From the NCBI GenBank assembly GCA_050258235.1, contig JBLMYK010000145.1, positions 11,906 through 75,905 of the forward strand: a DNA stretch of 64,000 nt, given 5' to 3'. The notes under the pieces are model-generated. The model saw only the letters and a program-made list of their open reading frames with translations, made no database searches and was not told where the DNA came from. Position numbers and translations under genes: made by a program. Below, in pieces: positions 27,659 through 36,643 of the stretch; the first letter of the stretch is position 1; each line of letters starts with the position of its first letter. Origin of the DNA: JAKOQB01 sp050258235 (GTDB lineage: Bacteria > Pseudomonadota > Gammaproteobacteria > Burkholderiales > Burkholderiaceae_F).

Positions 27659-29419
27659 TCAGCCGACCCTCTTGGCCGCAGCGATCTGCCGGGTCACGTA
27701 CCACTGCTGAAGGATCGACAGCACGTTGTTCACCACCCAGTACAGCACCAAGCCGGCCGGGAACATGAAGAACATCGCGCCGAAGATGAATGGCATCACC
27801 GCCATGACCTTCGCCTGAACCGGATCGGGCGGGGTCGGATTCAGCTTGTACTGGATCCACATGGACGCCATCATCACCAGCGGCAGGATGAACCACGGGT
27901 CCGGCGTCGCCAGGTCCTTGACCCACAGGATCCACGGCGAATTGCGCATCTCCACGCTCGCCAGCAGCACCCAGTACAGCGCGATGAACACCGGGATCTG
28001 AACCAGGATCGGCAGGCAGCCGCCGAGCGGATTGATCTTCTCCGTCTTGTACATCTCCATCATCGCGGTGTTCAGCTTCTGCTTGTCGTCGGCGTACTGC
28101 TCGCGCAGCTTCATCAGCCGCGGCGTGACCTCCTTCATCTTCGCCATCGACTTGTAGCTGGCCGCCGACAGCGGATAGAACGCGGCCTTGACGACTACGG
28201 TGAGCATGATGATTGCCCAGCCCCAGTTGCCCAGCAGGCGATGGAAGAATTCGAGCAGCCAGTAAAGCGGCTTGGCGATGAACGTGAGCCAGCCGTAGTC
28301 GACCACGAGGTCGAGCCCGGGGGCGATCTCCTTCAGCGCGTTCTGGTCCTCCGGCCCGACATACAGGGTGGACGGCGAGGTGGCGCTCGCGCCCGGCGCG
28401 ATCGATGCGAGCGGCAGGATCGACCCGACTGAAAACAGGTTCTTGTCGACCTCCCGCGCATACAGCTCGCGCGGCGCGCCCTCCGGCGGCACCCACGCGG
28501 TCACGAAGTAGTGCTGGATCATCGCCACCCAGCCGTCCTTCGCGCTGCGCGGAAAGTTCAGCTTGTTCTTTTCGATGTCGGAGAACTCGATCTTGTGAAA
28601 CTTCTCTGCGTCCGTATACACGGCCGGCCCGGTAAACGTGTGATACATGCCGGACTCGCCCTCGGGCTTGTTGCCGTCGCGCAGGATCTGCAGGTACAAG
28701 GAAGGCGCCACCGCCGCGCCGCTGTCGTTGATGACCTCGTGTTTCACCTCGATGTCGTAGCGGCCGCGCTTGAACGTGTAGCTCTTGATCAATTTGAGCC
28801 CGCCGGACTCGGCGACGAATTTCACGGTAAGAGAGTCTTGCCCGGCTTCCAGCGTCCGCGGCCCGTCGATCGGAGTGAACAGGGTGCGGTGATTCGGGTA
28901 GCTCGCCCCTTGGGCGCCGATCAGTCCCGTCTGAACCGTGTACACGCGCTGGTTGCTGACGTCGAGCAGAACGACATTCGCCTCCCGATCCTGTTTCTTG
29001 CCCGTGATCAGCGACATGAGGCCCGCCGCGGTCCAGTCCGGGGCGACCTTCTGCTTGCGCAACTCGAGGTGAACCAGCACGGCACCATTTGGATCGATGT
29101 CCGCTCGCACCATGTCGGTTTCGATCCGCACGCGCTGCGCGGCGGCAGCCACCGGGGCCGCGGCCGGAGGCGTCGCCACACTCTCCCCTCCCGGCTGCGC
29201 CGGGGTCGACGGCGGGATCGATGAGTCCTTGGCCGCCGGAGTCGCGGGGCTCTCCGCCGGTGCTTGCGCGGCGCCCTTGGCGGGGGTCGTCTGCGGCGGC
29301 GGACCGCCGAACATGGACGGGCGGCCATGCTCCCGCTGCCAGTTGTCGTACAGGAATAGCAGCGACATCCCGAAGATGATCCACAGGATCGTGCGCTGGA
29401 CGTTCATGCCATCTTTCAT
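27659..29419 (-). CDS. yidC: Membrane protein insertase YidC
   Basis: Inserts and folds inner-membrane proteins, alone or with SecYEG; subunits a and c of the ATP synthase encoded nearby are known clients in other bacteria. The 586 residues have the gram-negative layout: an N-terminal helix (ILWIIFGMSLLFLYDNW), a large periplasmic beta domain to about 360, then the conserved insertase core (WGWAIIMLTVVVKAAFYPL, MYKTEKINPLGGCLPILVQIPVFIALYWVL). AGAAGAG precedes the ATG at 29419. An ATG four codons further in (29407) is an alternative. Confidence 0.98.
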   Translation of the reverse strand: MKDGMNVQRTILWIIFGMSLLFLYDNWQREHGRPSMFGGPPPQTTPAKGAAQAPAESPATPAAKDSSIPPSTPAQPGGESVATPPAAAPVAAAAQRVRIETDMVRADIDPNGAVLVHLELRKQKVAPDWTAAGLMSLITGKKQDREANVVLLDVSNQRVYTVQTGLIGAQGASYPNHRTLFTPIDGPRTLEAGQDSLTVKFVAESGGLKLIKSYTFKRGRYDIEVKHEVINDSGAAVAPSLYLQILRDGNKPEGESGMYHTFTGPAVYTDAEKFHKIEFSDIEKNKLNFPRSAKDGWVAMIQHYFVTAWVPPEGAPRELYAREVDKNLFSVGSILPLASIAPGASATSPSTLYVGPEDQNALKEIAPGLDLVVDYGWLTFIAKPLYWLLEFFHRLLGNWGWAIIMLTVVVKAAFYPLSAASYKSMAKMKEVTPRLMKLREQYADDKQKLNTAMMEMYKTEKINPLGGCLPILVQIPVFIALYWVLLASVEMRNSPWILWVKDLATPDPWFILPLVMMASMWIQYKLNPTPPDPVQAKVMAVMPFIFGAMFFMFPAGLVLYWVVNNVLSILQQWYVTRQIAAAKRVG

Positions 29420-29431
29420 CGCTGACTCTTC

Positions 29432-29728
29432 TCAGGTCTTGGTCGAAACGCGCGCCGCCTCCCGCGGGTCGCGTGCATGCGGATGCCCGGTGTCGCACCA
29501 GCAGCGCCAGCGGAACTGTTCCGGCACCGGGTCGACACCGCCTCCGCCGCGTGGGTGGCAGCGCGCCAGCCGGGCGATCGTCATCCAGCTTCCGCGCAGC
29601 GCGCCATGGCGCTCGATGGACTCGCGCGCATATTCCGAGCATGTCGGCCAGAACCGGCAGCTGCCGCCGATCCACGGCGAAAGCAGGAACTGATAGGCGC
29701 GGATGGCCGCGATCAGAAGTGTCTTCAT
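29432..29728 (-). CDS. yidD: Membrane insertion efficiency factor YidD
   Basis: Small membrane-associated protein that helps YidC-dependent insertion. The 98 residues carry the diagnostic core: YQFLLSPWIGGSCRFWPTCS followed by EYARESIERHGALRG and RCHPRGGGGVDPVP, with the conserved cysteines. The ATG overlaps the rnpA stop (ATGA) and the gene ends 12 bases before yidC, so rpmH-rnpA-yidD-yidC is one transcription unit. Confidence 0.97.
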   Translation of the reverse strand: MKTLLIAAIRAYQFLLSPWIGGSCRFWPTCSEYARESIERHGALRGSWMTIARLARCHPRGGGGVDPVPEQFRWRCWCDTGHPHARDPREAARVSTKT

Positions 29729-30171
29729 CCCTGTGCCAACAGGCCCAGCTGTTCAGCCAGCTGCAGCAGGAGCCGGTCCGCCTCTGCGCGCAACCCGCGG
29801 CGAAACGCCACGAGCGGCATAAGTTCCGCACTCGGGAACTCGGCCTTCATCCGCACAACCACATCGACGCGGCGACCGGCGGCGGCCCGCTCGAGTCGCG
29901 GCAGCAGCACTCGAGCCGCCTCCCGCACCATGCGCTTGACCATGTTGCGCTGTACCGACTTCCGAGCCTTGCGTTTGCCCACCGTCACCCCGATCCGTAC
30001 CGGCGCCGCGCCGCCATCGCCACTCTTTTCGCCGATGCGGGCCGACAGGTTCAGCCAGCGCGCAGAAGCGCGAAACGACGGCGCCCGGCAGGCTTCAAAG
30101 TCGCGCGCCGCGCGCAGGCGCGCGGCGCGCGGGAAACCTTGCGCGAGCGCGACCGACGTCCGACGCTCCAG
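29725..30171 (-). CDS. rnpA: Ribonuclease P protein component (start codon unusual)
   Basis: Protein subunit of RNase P, which matures the 5-prime end of tRNAs. The core RIGVTVGKRKARKSVQRNMVKRMVRE is diagnostic. Homology clearly extends upstream of the first possible GTG (29988), through RIG and back to GFPRAARLRAARDFEA, the family N-terminal motif. No ATG, GTG or TTG exists in that frame back to the stop at 30217-30219. The best placed candidate is a CTG at 30169-30171, one base after the rpmH stop, giving 148 residues. The gene is certain; the start is an inference, and a sequence error is possible. Confidence 0.85.
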   Translation of the reverse strand: MERRTSVALAQGFPRAARLRAARDFEACRAPSFRASARWLNLSARIGEKSGDGGAAPVRIGVTVGKRKARKSVQRNMVKRMVREAARVLLPRLERAAAGRRVDVVVRMKAEFPSAELMPLVAFRRGLRAEADRLLLQLAEQLGLLAQG

Positions 30172-30172
30172 T

Positions 30173-30313
30173 TCAGGGTGCGAGCCGCTTGCGACCGCGC
30201 GCGCGGCGCGCGCGGATCACGGCGCGACCTCCGCGGGACTTCATGCGGACGAGAAATCCGTGTGTCCGCTTTCTTTTGACGACCGATGGCTGGAAGGTTC
30301 GCTTGGTTGCCAT
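30173..30313 (-). CDS. rpmH: Ribosomal protein L34
   Basis: Structural protein of the large ribosomal subunit. The 46 residues begin MATKRTFQPSVVKRKRTHGF and end GRKRLAP, the unmistakable L34 sequence, with the common A-T insertion after Met. GAGGAA lies 9 bases before the ATG. It heads rpmH-rnpA-yidD-yidC, transcribed away from dnaA, the classic origin arrangement. Confidence 0.98.
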   Translation of the reverse strand: MATKRTFQPSVVKRKRTHGFLVRMKSRGGRAVIRARRARGRKRLAP

Positions 30314-30934
30314 GAACTAGATTCCTCGTTGGCGCCGCGTGGCTGAGCGGCACTGATGATGATCCATGATCGGGTCGCTGAAAGAGTGCGCGCCCGCGTA
30401 CCGGTTCAGCATGTCCCGTGTCGGCCGAGCGCAGCCAAATCAGGTCTCGCGGCGCGACAAAAGCCCGTAATTAGACGCGAGATCGCGCGCCAGCGTCAAA
30501 CCGGGACGGAAGTGATCCATCCACAGGCCGCTGTGGACAGACAGTCAGGTTATCCACCAGTCCGGCCAACTTATCCACAGGCTTTTAACGCGCTGCTTTT
30601 TCTTGCTTGCCGCGCACTGCCACCGGCGTTGATTGTCAGTGCTTGCTTTCGTCTCTTGGCTTGTCGGTCGGTCCTTTCTCAGCGCCAGCTGAGCGGGCAC
30701 ACGCGCGCAATGCGGTGGATGGACGCCCGCGGCGGGGTTAAAATCCGCGCTCGCTGCGAACCGCCGAACCGGTATCTGCCCCATTATCAGGCAGTTGCGA
30801 TCCGGGCGCCGCACGAGGGGCAGCCGGCGTTGCTTGGCGCCGGAAGAAAACACACAGAACGAAACGTCTTCTGAGACAACAGCCCCGGCGGCCCCTCCGC
30901 TGCCGGGAAGCGCACAAGGCGAAGAAAGAGGTCG
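30314..30934. other. Candidate replication origin (oriC) between rpmH and dnaA
   Basis: A 621-base stretch without a gene between divergent rpmH and dnaA. It holds two good DnaA boxes, TTATCCACC at 30550-30558 and TTATCCACA at 30571-30579. Two weaker ones lie at 30518-30526 (CCATCCACA) and, inverted, at 30532-30540. A T-rich run follows at about 30581-30610. A TAAAAT at 30739-30744 could be a -10 for dnaA; no convincing -35 was seen. The left part (30314-30500) probably holds the rpmH promoter. Box density is low compared with E. coli, so oriC identity is an inference from synteny plus boxes. Confidence 0.7.
30550..30579 (+). promoter_or_regulatory. Pair of DnaA boxes
   Basis: TTATCCACC (30550-30558) and TTATCCACA (30571-30579) lie in the same orientation, 21 bases start to start, two helical turns. 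The second is the perfect consensus and the first differs at the last base. The two-turn spacing would place both DnaA molecules on the same face of the DNA. They could act in origin firing or dnaA autoregulation. Confidence 0.85.
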
Positions 30935-32296
30935 ATGGTCGCTATCTGGCAAGACTGCTCGCGCCTGCTCGAGCGTGAGTTAACCCCCCAGCAGTATTCC
31001 GCCTGGATCAAGCCGCTGAAGGCAATCGACTACGACGCGGCCACAGGACGGTTGCGGATCGGCGCACCGAACCGGCTAAAGCTCGATGCGATCCGGGCCC
31101 AGTTTGCTGCGCGCATCCAGGCGGTGGCGGCCAACGTCATGCAGCGTCCAGTCGACATCGTGTTCGAGGTCGAGACCGTCGCAGACGGGGCGCGTGCGAA
31201 CGGCGCGGAGCAGGCTATGTCGCCCGCCGATACGGCTGCAGAAAGCCGGCCGTCGATCTCGTCCGACCAGTTCGAGCGGGCGCGGCTGCAACCGCAGCTG
31301 ACCTTCGAGACGTTCGTTACCGGCAAGGCCAACCAACTGGCGCGCGCCGCGGCGATGCAGGTGGCCGAAAATCCGGGCGGGTCGTACAACCCGCTGTTCC
31401 TGTACGGCGGCGTCGGACTGGGAAAGACGCATCTCGTGCACGCGGTCGGCAACGCGCTGCTTGCTCGCAAACCTTCGGCACGCGTTCGCTACATCCACGC
31501 CGAGCAGTACGTGAGCGACGTCGTGCGCGCCTACCAGCGCAAAGCGTTCGACGAATTCAAGCGCTACTACCACTCTCTCGACCTGCTGCTGATCGACGAC
31601 ATCCAGTTCATCGCCGGCAAGAGCCGCACGCAGGAGGAGTTCTTCTATGCGTTCGAGGCGCTGGTGGCCGGCCGCAAGCAGATCATCATCACGTCGGACA
31701 CCTATCCCAAGGAGCTGAAGGAATTCGAGGACCGGCTCGTCTCGCGCTTTGCTTCCGGCCTGACCGTGGCGATCGAGCCGCCGGAACTTGAGATGCGGGT
31801 GGCGATCCTGTTGAAGAAGGCGGAGAACGAAGGCCAGCCGATCCAGGAGGACGTGGCGTTCTTCATTGCCAAGAACCTGCGCAGCAACGTGCGCGAACTG
31901 GAGGGCGCGCTGCGCAAGGTGCTCGCGTTCTCCAGTTTCCATGATCGCCCGATCACGGTCGAACTGGCGCGCGAGGCGCTGAAGGATCTGCTCGGCGCTT
32001 CGACCGGCCAGGTCACGGTTGAACTGATCCAGAAATCGGTTGCCGAGTACTACAAGATCAAGGTCGCCGACATGTACAGCAAGCGGCGGCCGTCATCGAT
32101 CGCGCTGCCGCGTCAGATCGCGATGTATCTGGCGAAGGAAATGACGCAGAAGAGCCTGCCGGAAATCGGCGAGCTGTTCGGCGGCCGTGACCACACCACG
32201 GTGCTGCACGCGGTGCGCAAGATTGCGCTGGTGCGGACATCGGACGCTGAGTTGAACCACGCCTTGCATGTGCTCGAACAGGCCTTGAAGGGCTGA
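30935..32296 (+). CDS. dnaA: Chromosomal replication initiator DnaA
   Basis: AAA+ ATPase that opens the origin. The 453 residues have domain I (IWQDCSRLLERELTPQQYSAWI), a linker near 80-120, and the AAA+ core with Walker A GGVGLGKTH at 159-166 and Walker B LLLIDDIQFI. Domain IV DNA binding includes the signature GELFGGRDHTTVLHAVRKI near the C-terminus. AGAAAGAGG lies just before the ATG at 30935. Gene order rpmH / dnaA-dnaN-gyrB is the ancestral one. Confidence 0.99.
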   Translation: MVAIWQDCSRLLERELTPQQYSAWIKPLKAIDYDAATGRLRIGAPNRLKLDAIRAQFAARIQAVAANVMQRPVDIVFEVETVADGARANGAEQAMSPADTAAESRPSISSDQFERARLQPQLTFETFVTGKANQLARAAAMQVAENPGGSYNPLFLYGGVGLGKTHLVHAVGNALLARKPSARVRYIHAEQYVSDVVRAYQRKAFDEFKRYYHSLDLLLIDDIQFIAGKSRTQEEFFYAFEALVAGRKQIIITSDTYPKELKEFEDRLVSRFASGLTVAIEPPELEMRVAILLKKAENEGQPIQEDVAFFIAKNLRSNVRELEGALRKVLAFSSFHDRPITVELAREALKDLLGASTGQVTVELIQKSVAEYYKIKVADMYSKRRPSSIALPRQIAMYLAKEMTQKSLPEIGELFGGRDHTTVLHAVRKIALVRTSDAELNHALHVLEQALKG

Positions 32297-32528
32297 TGGC
32301 TGCCTGTGGAAAGCCCGTGGATTGCCTGTGCACGGCGACGGAGAACTTTCATTCCCGCGCGCCTGCAGACCGACTTGTCCGGATCGGTCCACAATCTCCT
32401 CGATGCAGCGTTGCAGGGTTGGCCACAGCTTTTCAGCTCGTTCAAGTTCCTGTTGCAGAAGGACTTCTCCCGGTTATTCCCGTTGATGTCGTCGACTTAT
32501 TAACCAGTACTACGAAGAGGAAGTACAA
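32297..32528 (+). other. dnaA-dnaN intergenic region
   Basis: A 232-base gap, long for genes within an operon. It contains only weak DnaA-box-like words (for example TGTGGAAAG near 32306) and no perfect box. A T-rich tail leads into the dnaN ribosome site GAAGAGGAAG. It may hold a separate dnaN promoter, but none stands out clearly. Confidence 0.5.
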
Positions 32529-33632
32529 ATGCAACTTGTAAAAGCCGCACGCGATGCGTTGCTCAGACCATTGCAGGTCGTCAGTGGCATCGTCGAGCGG
32601 CGGCAGACGTTGCCGATCCTCGCCAACGTGCTGGTGCGCAAGGAAGGCGACCGGGTGACGTTCACGGCCACCGATCTGGAGATCCAGATCCAGACGGCTG
32701 CCGAGATCGGTTCGGGCAAGGAAGACGCGTCGGCGACGGTGTCCGCGCGCAAGCTCGTCGACATCCTGCGCGCGCTGCCGGAAGCGGACGTGCAGCTGTC
32801 GCTGGCGACCAAGAAACTCACCGTTCAGTCGGGGCGCAGCCGCTTCAACCTGCAGACGCTTCCGGCGGAGGAATTCCCGACGGTTGCTCAGGCAGATTTC
32901 AGCGCCGACTTCAGCTTGCCGGCGGCAACGCTGAAGTACCTGCTGTCGATGGTGCACTTCGCGATGGCGGCACAGGACATCCGCTACTACCTGAATGGCA
33001 TGCTGCTGGTGGTCGACGGCAATCTCGTGCGGGCGGTGGCAACCGACGGCCATCGGCTCGCGCTGTGCGACGTGCAGAAGGACGGCGACGCGACGCGCAA
33101 GATCGAGGCGATCATCCCGCGCAAGACGATTCTCGAACTCGCCCGTCTGCTGCCCGACACCGAGGAGCAGGTGCGGGTGCAGATGGCGGCGAACCAGGTC
33201 AAGTTTGGGTTCGGTTCGATCGAGCTGATCTCCAAGCTGGTGGAAGGGAAGTTTCCCGACTACCTGAAGGTGATCCCGGCCGGCAACAACCGCACCTTCC
33301 AGGTGCGCCGCGACGAGTTGATGGCAGCGCTGCAGCGCGCGGCGATTCTGACCACGGACAAGTTCAAGGGCGTCCGCTGCGTGCTCGCCAGCGGCAGCCT
33401 GAAGATCACATCGACCAATGCCGACCAGGAAGATGCGCAGGAGGAACTCGAGATCGCCTTTGCCGGCGACGGACTCGACATTGGCTTCAACGTCAACTAT
33501 CTGCTGGACGTGCTGGCGAACCTGAAGAGCGACGAAGTGAAATTCGCGCTCGGCGACGCCCTCGGCAGCGCGCTGATCACGATGCCGGACTCAGAGCGGT
33601 TCAAGTACGTCGTGATGCCGATGCGAATCTGA
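32529..33632 (+). CDS. dnaN: DNA polymerase III beta subunit (sliding clamp)
   Basis: Ring-shaped processivity clamp for Pol III and other clamp-binding proteins. The 367 residues match E. coli length (366) and show the three-domain pattern. The start MQLVKAARDALLRPLQVVSGIVERRQTLPILANVL is typical (outlined here only), and the end KYVVMPMRI is the conserved clamp C-terminus. GAAGAGGAAG precedes the ATG. It is 14 bases before gyrB, so these two are cotranscribed. Confidence 0.98.
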   Translation: MQLVKAARDALLRPLQVVSGIVERRQTLPILANVLVRKEGDRVTFTATDLEIQIQTAAEIGSGKEDASATVSARKLVDILRALPEADVQLSLATKKLTVQSGRSRFNLQTLPAEEFPTVAQADFSADFSLPAATLKYLLSMVHFAMAAQDIRYYLNGMLLVVDGNLVRAVATDGHRLALCDVQKDGDATRKIEAIIPRKTILELARLLPDTEEQVRVQMAANQVKFGFGSIELISKLVEGKFPDYLKVIPAGNNRTFQVRRDELMAALQRAAILTTDKFKGVRCVLASGSLKITSTNADQEDAQEELEIAFAGDGLDIGFNVNYLLDVLANLKSDEVKFALGDALGSALITMPDSERFKYVVMPMRI

Positions 33633-33646
33633 AGCAAGGACCATTG

Positions 33647-36193
33647 ATGTCTGCTGTTCCGAACCAACCACCGATCAGCCTCGTGCCGCCCGGCGAGGAG
33701 TGCGCGCCGTCGCCCGGCAGCGACGCCGCCAACGAATACGGCGCCGCCAGCATCCAGATCCTCGAGGGCCTGGAAGCCGTACGCAAGCGGCCCGGCATGT
33801 ACATCGGCGATACGCAGGATGGCACCGGGCTGCACCACATGGTGTTCGAGGTTGTCGACAACTCGATCGACGAAGCGCTCGCCGGCTACTGCGACGACAT
33901 CGTCGTCACCATTCACACCGACAACTCGATCTCGGTGATCGACAACGGGCGCGGCATTCCGACCGGCGTGAAGCTCGACGACAAGCACGACCCGAAGCGC
34001 TCCGCCGCCGAGATCGCGCTGACAGAACTGCACGCGGGGGGAAAGTTCAACCAGAACAGCTACAAGGTCTCGGGTGGCCTGCACGGCGTGGGCGTGTCGT
34101 GCGTCAACGCCCTGTCGAAGTGGCTGCGACTGACCGTGCGGCGCGACGGCCAGGTGCATTTCCTCGAGTTCCGCCGGGGCGCCGCGCAGAACCGCCGCGT
34201 CGAGACGCTGGACGGCGTGGCCGTGTCGCCGATGCACGTGCAGGGCAGCACCGACAAGCGCGGGACCGAGGTGCACTTCCTGCCCGACGAGGAGATCTTC
34301 GGCAAGGTCGACTTCCACTACGAGGTGCTGTCGAAGCGGTTGCGCGAGCTGTCCTTCCTCAACAACGGCGTGCGCATCCGCCTCGTCGACCAGAGGAGCG
34401 GCAAGGAGGAGGACTTCGCGTTCTCCGGCGGCGTGAAGGGATTCGTCGAGTACATCAACAAGGCGAAGACGGTTCTGCACAACACGATCTTCTACGCTGC
34501 CGGGGAAGCGGCCGGCATCGGCGTCGAGGTCGCGATGCAGTGGAACGACGGCTACAGCGAGAACCTGCTCGCGTTCACCAACAACATCCCGCAGAAGGAT
34601 GGCGGCACGCATATCACCGGCCTGCGCGCAGCGATGACGCGCGTGCTGAACAAGTACATCGCCGAACACGAATTCGACAAGAAGGCTCGGGTCGAGACCA
34701 GCGGCGACGACATGCGCGAAGGCCTGACCTGCGTGCTGTCGGTCAAGGTGCCCGAGCCGAAGTTCAGCTCGCAGACCAAGGACAAGCTGGTGTCGAGCGA
34801 AGTGCGGCCGGCGGTGGAGGAGGTCGTTGCGCGCGCGCTCGAAAGCTACCTGCTGGAGAAGCCGGCCGACGCGAAGATCATCTGCGGCAAGATCGTCGAG
34901 GCGGCGCGCGCGCGCGAGGCGGCACGGCGGGCGCGCGAGATGACCCGGCGCAAGGGGCTGCTCGACGGCGCCGGCCTGCCCGGGAAGCTCGCCGACTGCC
35001 AGGAGCGCGACCCGGCCAAGTGCGAGCTATACATCGTCGAGGGCGATTCGGCGGGAGGCAGCGCCAAGCAGGGGCGCGACCGCAAGTTCCAGGCGGTGCT
35101 GCCGTTGCGCGGCAAGGTGCTGAACGTCGAGAAGGCGCGCTTCGACAAGCTGATTTCGTCGGAGCAGATCGCGACCCTGATCACCGCGCTCGGCACCGGA
35201 ATCGGGCCGGAATTCAATCCCGACAAACTGCGCTATCACCGCATCATCGTGATGACCGACGCCGACGTGGATGGCGCGCACATCCGCACGCTGCTGCTGA
35301 CTCTGTTCTACCGCCAGATGTCGCAGCTGGTCGAGCGCGGTCACATCTACATCGCGCAGCCGCCGCTGTACAAGGTCAAGCACGGCAAGGACGAGCGCTA
35401 CATCAAGGACGACCACGAGCTCGCGCATTACCTGTTGCAGCTCGCGCTCGATGGCGCGCGCCTGTACCCGAGCGCGCAGGCGCTCGACGCGAACCAGCCG
35501 ATCGTCGGCCCGGCGCTGGCGGAACTCGCGCGCCAGTATCTGCTCGCCGACGCCGTCGTGCGGCGGCTTGAGAACGTGATCGACCGCGGCGCGCTCGATG
35601 CGATCATGAACGGCGTCGCGCTCGACCTGCGCGACGCCGCGGCGGCCGAGGCCTCCGCCCGCGCGCTCGAAGCCGCAATGGGCAACCACACGGTCAGCGT
35701 CTACGCGCAGTACGACAGCGTGACCGACAAGCACCGGCTGCGCATCGAGCGTCGCCACCACGGCAACATCAAGGCAAGCCACATCGACGCCGACTTCACG
35801 CTCGGCGCCGACTATGCGGCACTGGCCGAGGCGGCGCGCACCTTCAAGGGGCTGGTCGGCGCGGGCGCGCGGGTGGCGCGCGATGACGGGAAAAGTGCGG
35901 GCGACAAGGCACGCGAAGCTCCGGTCGCAGACTTTCGCGGTGCAATGCAGTGGCTGCTGGCGCAGGCCGAGTCAGGGATCGGCAAGCAGCGCTACAAGGG
36001 CCTGGGCGAGATGAACCCCGAGCAGTTGTGGGAAACGACGATGGACCCGGCGGTGCGCCGCCTGCTCAAGGTGCAGATCGAGGACGCGATCGGCGCCGAC
36101 CAGATCTTCACTACGCTGATGGGCGACGAGGTCGAGCCGCGCCGCCAGTTCATCGAGGTCAACGCGCTGGCGGCCGGCAACATCGACGTCTGA
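33647..36193 (+). CDS. gyrB: DNA gyrase subunit B
   Basis: ATPase subunit of gyrase, which introduces negative supercoils. From the ATG at 33647 it has 848 residues. The GHKL ATPase domain (EVVDNSIDEALAGYCDD, then DNGRGIP and the GVGVSCVNALS lid) is followed by the transducer, the TOPRIM domain (EGDSAGGSAKQGRDRKFQAV, PLRGK, DADVDGAHI), an insertion typical of proteobacteria, and the C-terminal QRYKGLGEMNPEQLWETTM. AAGGA lies before the ATG. The open frame continues upstream into dnaN, but residue similarity starts here. Confidence 0.98.
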   Translation: MSAVPNQPPISLVPPGEECAPSPGSDAANEYGAASIQILEGLEAVRKRPGMYIGDTQDGTGLHHMVFEVVDNSIDEALAGYCDDIVVTIHTDNSISVIDNGRGIPTGVKLDDKHDPKRSAAEIALTELHAGGKFNQNSYKVSGGLHGVGVSCVNALSKWLRLTVRRDGQVHFLEFRRGAAQNRRVETLDGVAVSPMHVQGSTDKRGTEVHFLPDEEIFGKVDFHYEVLSKRLRELSFLNNGVRIRLVDQRSGKEEDFAFSGGVKGFVEYINKAKTVLHNTIFYAAGEAAGIGVEVAMQWNDGYSENLLAFTNNIPQKDGGTHITGLRAAMTRVLNKYIAEHEFDKKARVETSGDDMREGLTCVLSVKVPEPKFSSQTKDKLVSSEVRPAVEEVVARALESYLLEKPADAKIICGKIVEAARAREAARRAREMTRRKGLLDGAGLPGKLADCQERDPAKCELYIVEGDSAGGSAKQGRDRKFQAVLPLRGKVLNVEKARFDKLISSEQIATLITALGTGIGPEFNPDKLRYHRIIVMTDADVDGAHIRTLLLTLFYRQMSQLVERGHIYIAQPPLYKVKHGKDERYIKDDHELAHYLLQLALDGARLYPSAQALDANQPIVGPALAELARQYLLADAVVRRLENVIDRGALDAIMNGVALDLRDAAAAEASARALEAAMGNHTVSVYAQYDSVTDKHRLRIERRHHGNIKASHIDADFTLGADYAALAEAARTFKGLVGAGARVARDDGKSAGDKAREAPVADFRGAMQWLLAQAESGIGKQRYKGLGEMNPEQLWETTMDPAVRRLLKVQIEDAIGADQIFTTLMGDEVEPRRQFIEVNALAAGNIDV

Positions 36194-36195
36194 GC

Positions 36196-36215
36196 GCCGG
36201 CCTCATGCGGCCGGC
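36196..36215. terminator. Hairpin between convergent gyrB and MaoC-like gene
   Basis: A GC-only 7-base-pair stem, GCCGGCC at 36196-36202 and GGCCGGC at 36209-36215, with a 6-base loop containing the stop codon of the MaoC-like gene. It lies 3 bases beyond the gyrB stop. No T-run follows on either strand, so it may slow or end transcription weakly. Confidence 0.45.
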
Positions 36216-36643
36216 ACGTCGAACAGGCTGGTGGCCTCGAGGTCAAGAACTTCCTGGCCGGATGAATTGAAGAGCTGCCAGCGCCAGCGCAGGATCCCCA
36301 GCGTCGGCTGGCTGCGCGAGCGCCGCGTTTCAAGCACATGAGCGCGCAGCGTCAGCGCGTCGCCAGGCCGGACCGCGTTGGGCCATTTCACGTATGCCAC
36401 GCCCGGCGATGCGAACGACTCCGAATCGTGCAGCACCGCTTCGGTCGCCAGGCGCATCGCTATGCCGCAGGTCTGCCAGCCGCTGGCGATCAGGCCGCCG
36501 AACCGCCCCGCCTGCGCGGCTGCGGGGTCGGTGTGGAACCACTGCGGGTCGTAGTCGCGCGCGAAATTCAGCACCGCGTCCTCGGTGATGAGGTATGGCC
36601 CGGCTTCGATCACCTGGCCCGCGTGGAGGTCGGCGAATTTCAC
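36203..36643 (-). CDS. MaoC-like hot-dog fold dehydratase
   Basis: Likely acts on a CoA thioester as an enoyl-CoA hydratase-like enzyme. The 146 residues have the R-hydratase motif with the conserved Asp and His (FARDYDPQWFHTDP, about 28-41) followed by GLIASGWQT. Single hot-dog domain, so it would work as a dimer. Its start abuts the boxA stop, making it the last gene of the box operon. A role on a box-pathway intermediate is inferred from position; it is not one of the classical boxABC genes. Confidence 0.85.
   Translation of the reverse strand: MKFADLHAGQVIEAGPYLITEDAVLNFARDYDPQWFHTDPAAAQAGRFGGLIASGWQTCGIAMRLATEAVLHDSESFASPGVAYVKWPNAVRPGDALTLRAHVLETRRSRSQPTLGILRWRWQLFNSSGQEVLDLEATSLFDVPAA

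Noticed and set aside
27513..29831. Open frame of 772 codons on the minus strand overlapping yidC
   Set aside because: It is an out-of-frame reading of yidC and yidD with low-complexity composition.
29725..29988. rnpA starting at GTG 29988
   Set aside because: The conserved RIGVTVGKR and the N-terminal FPRAARL motif continue upstream in the same frame, so this start would truncate the enzyme.
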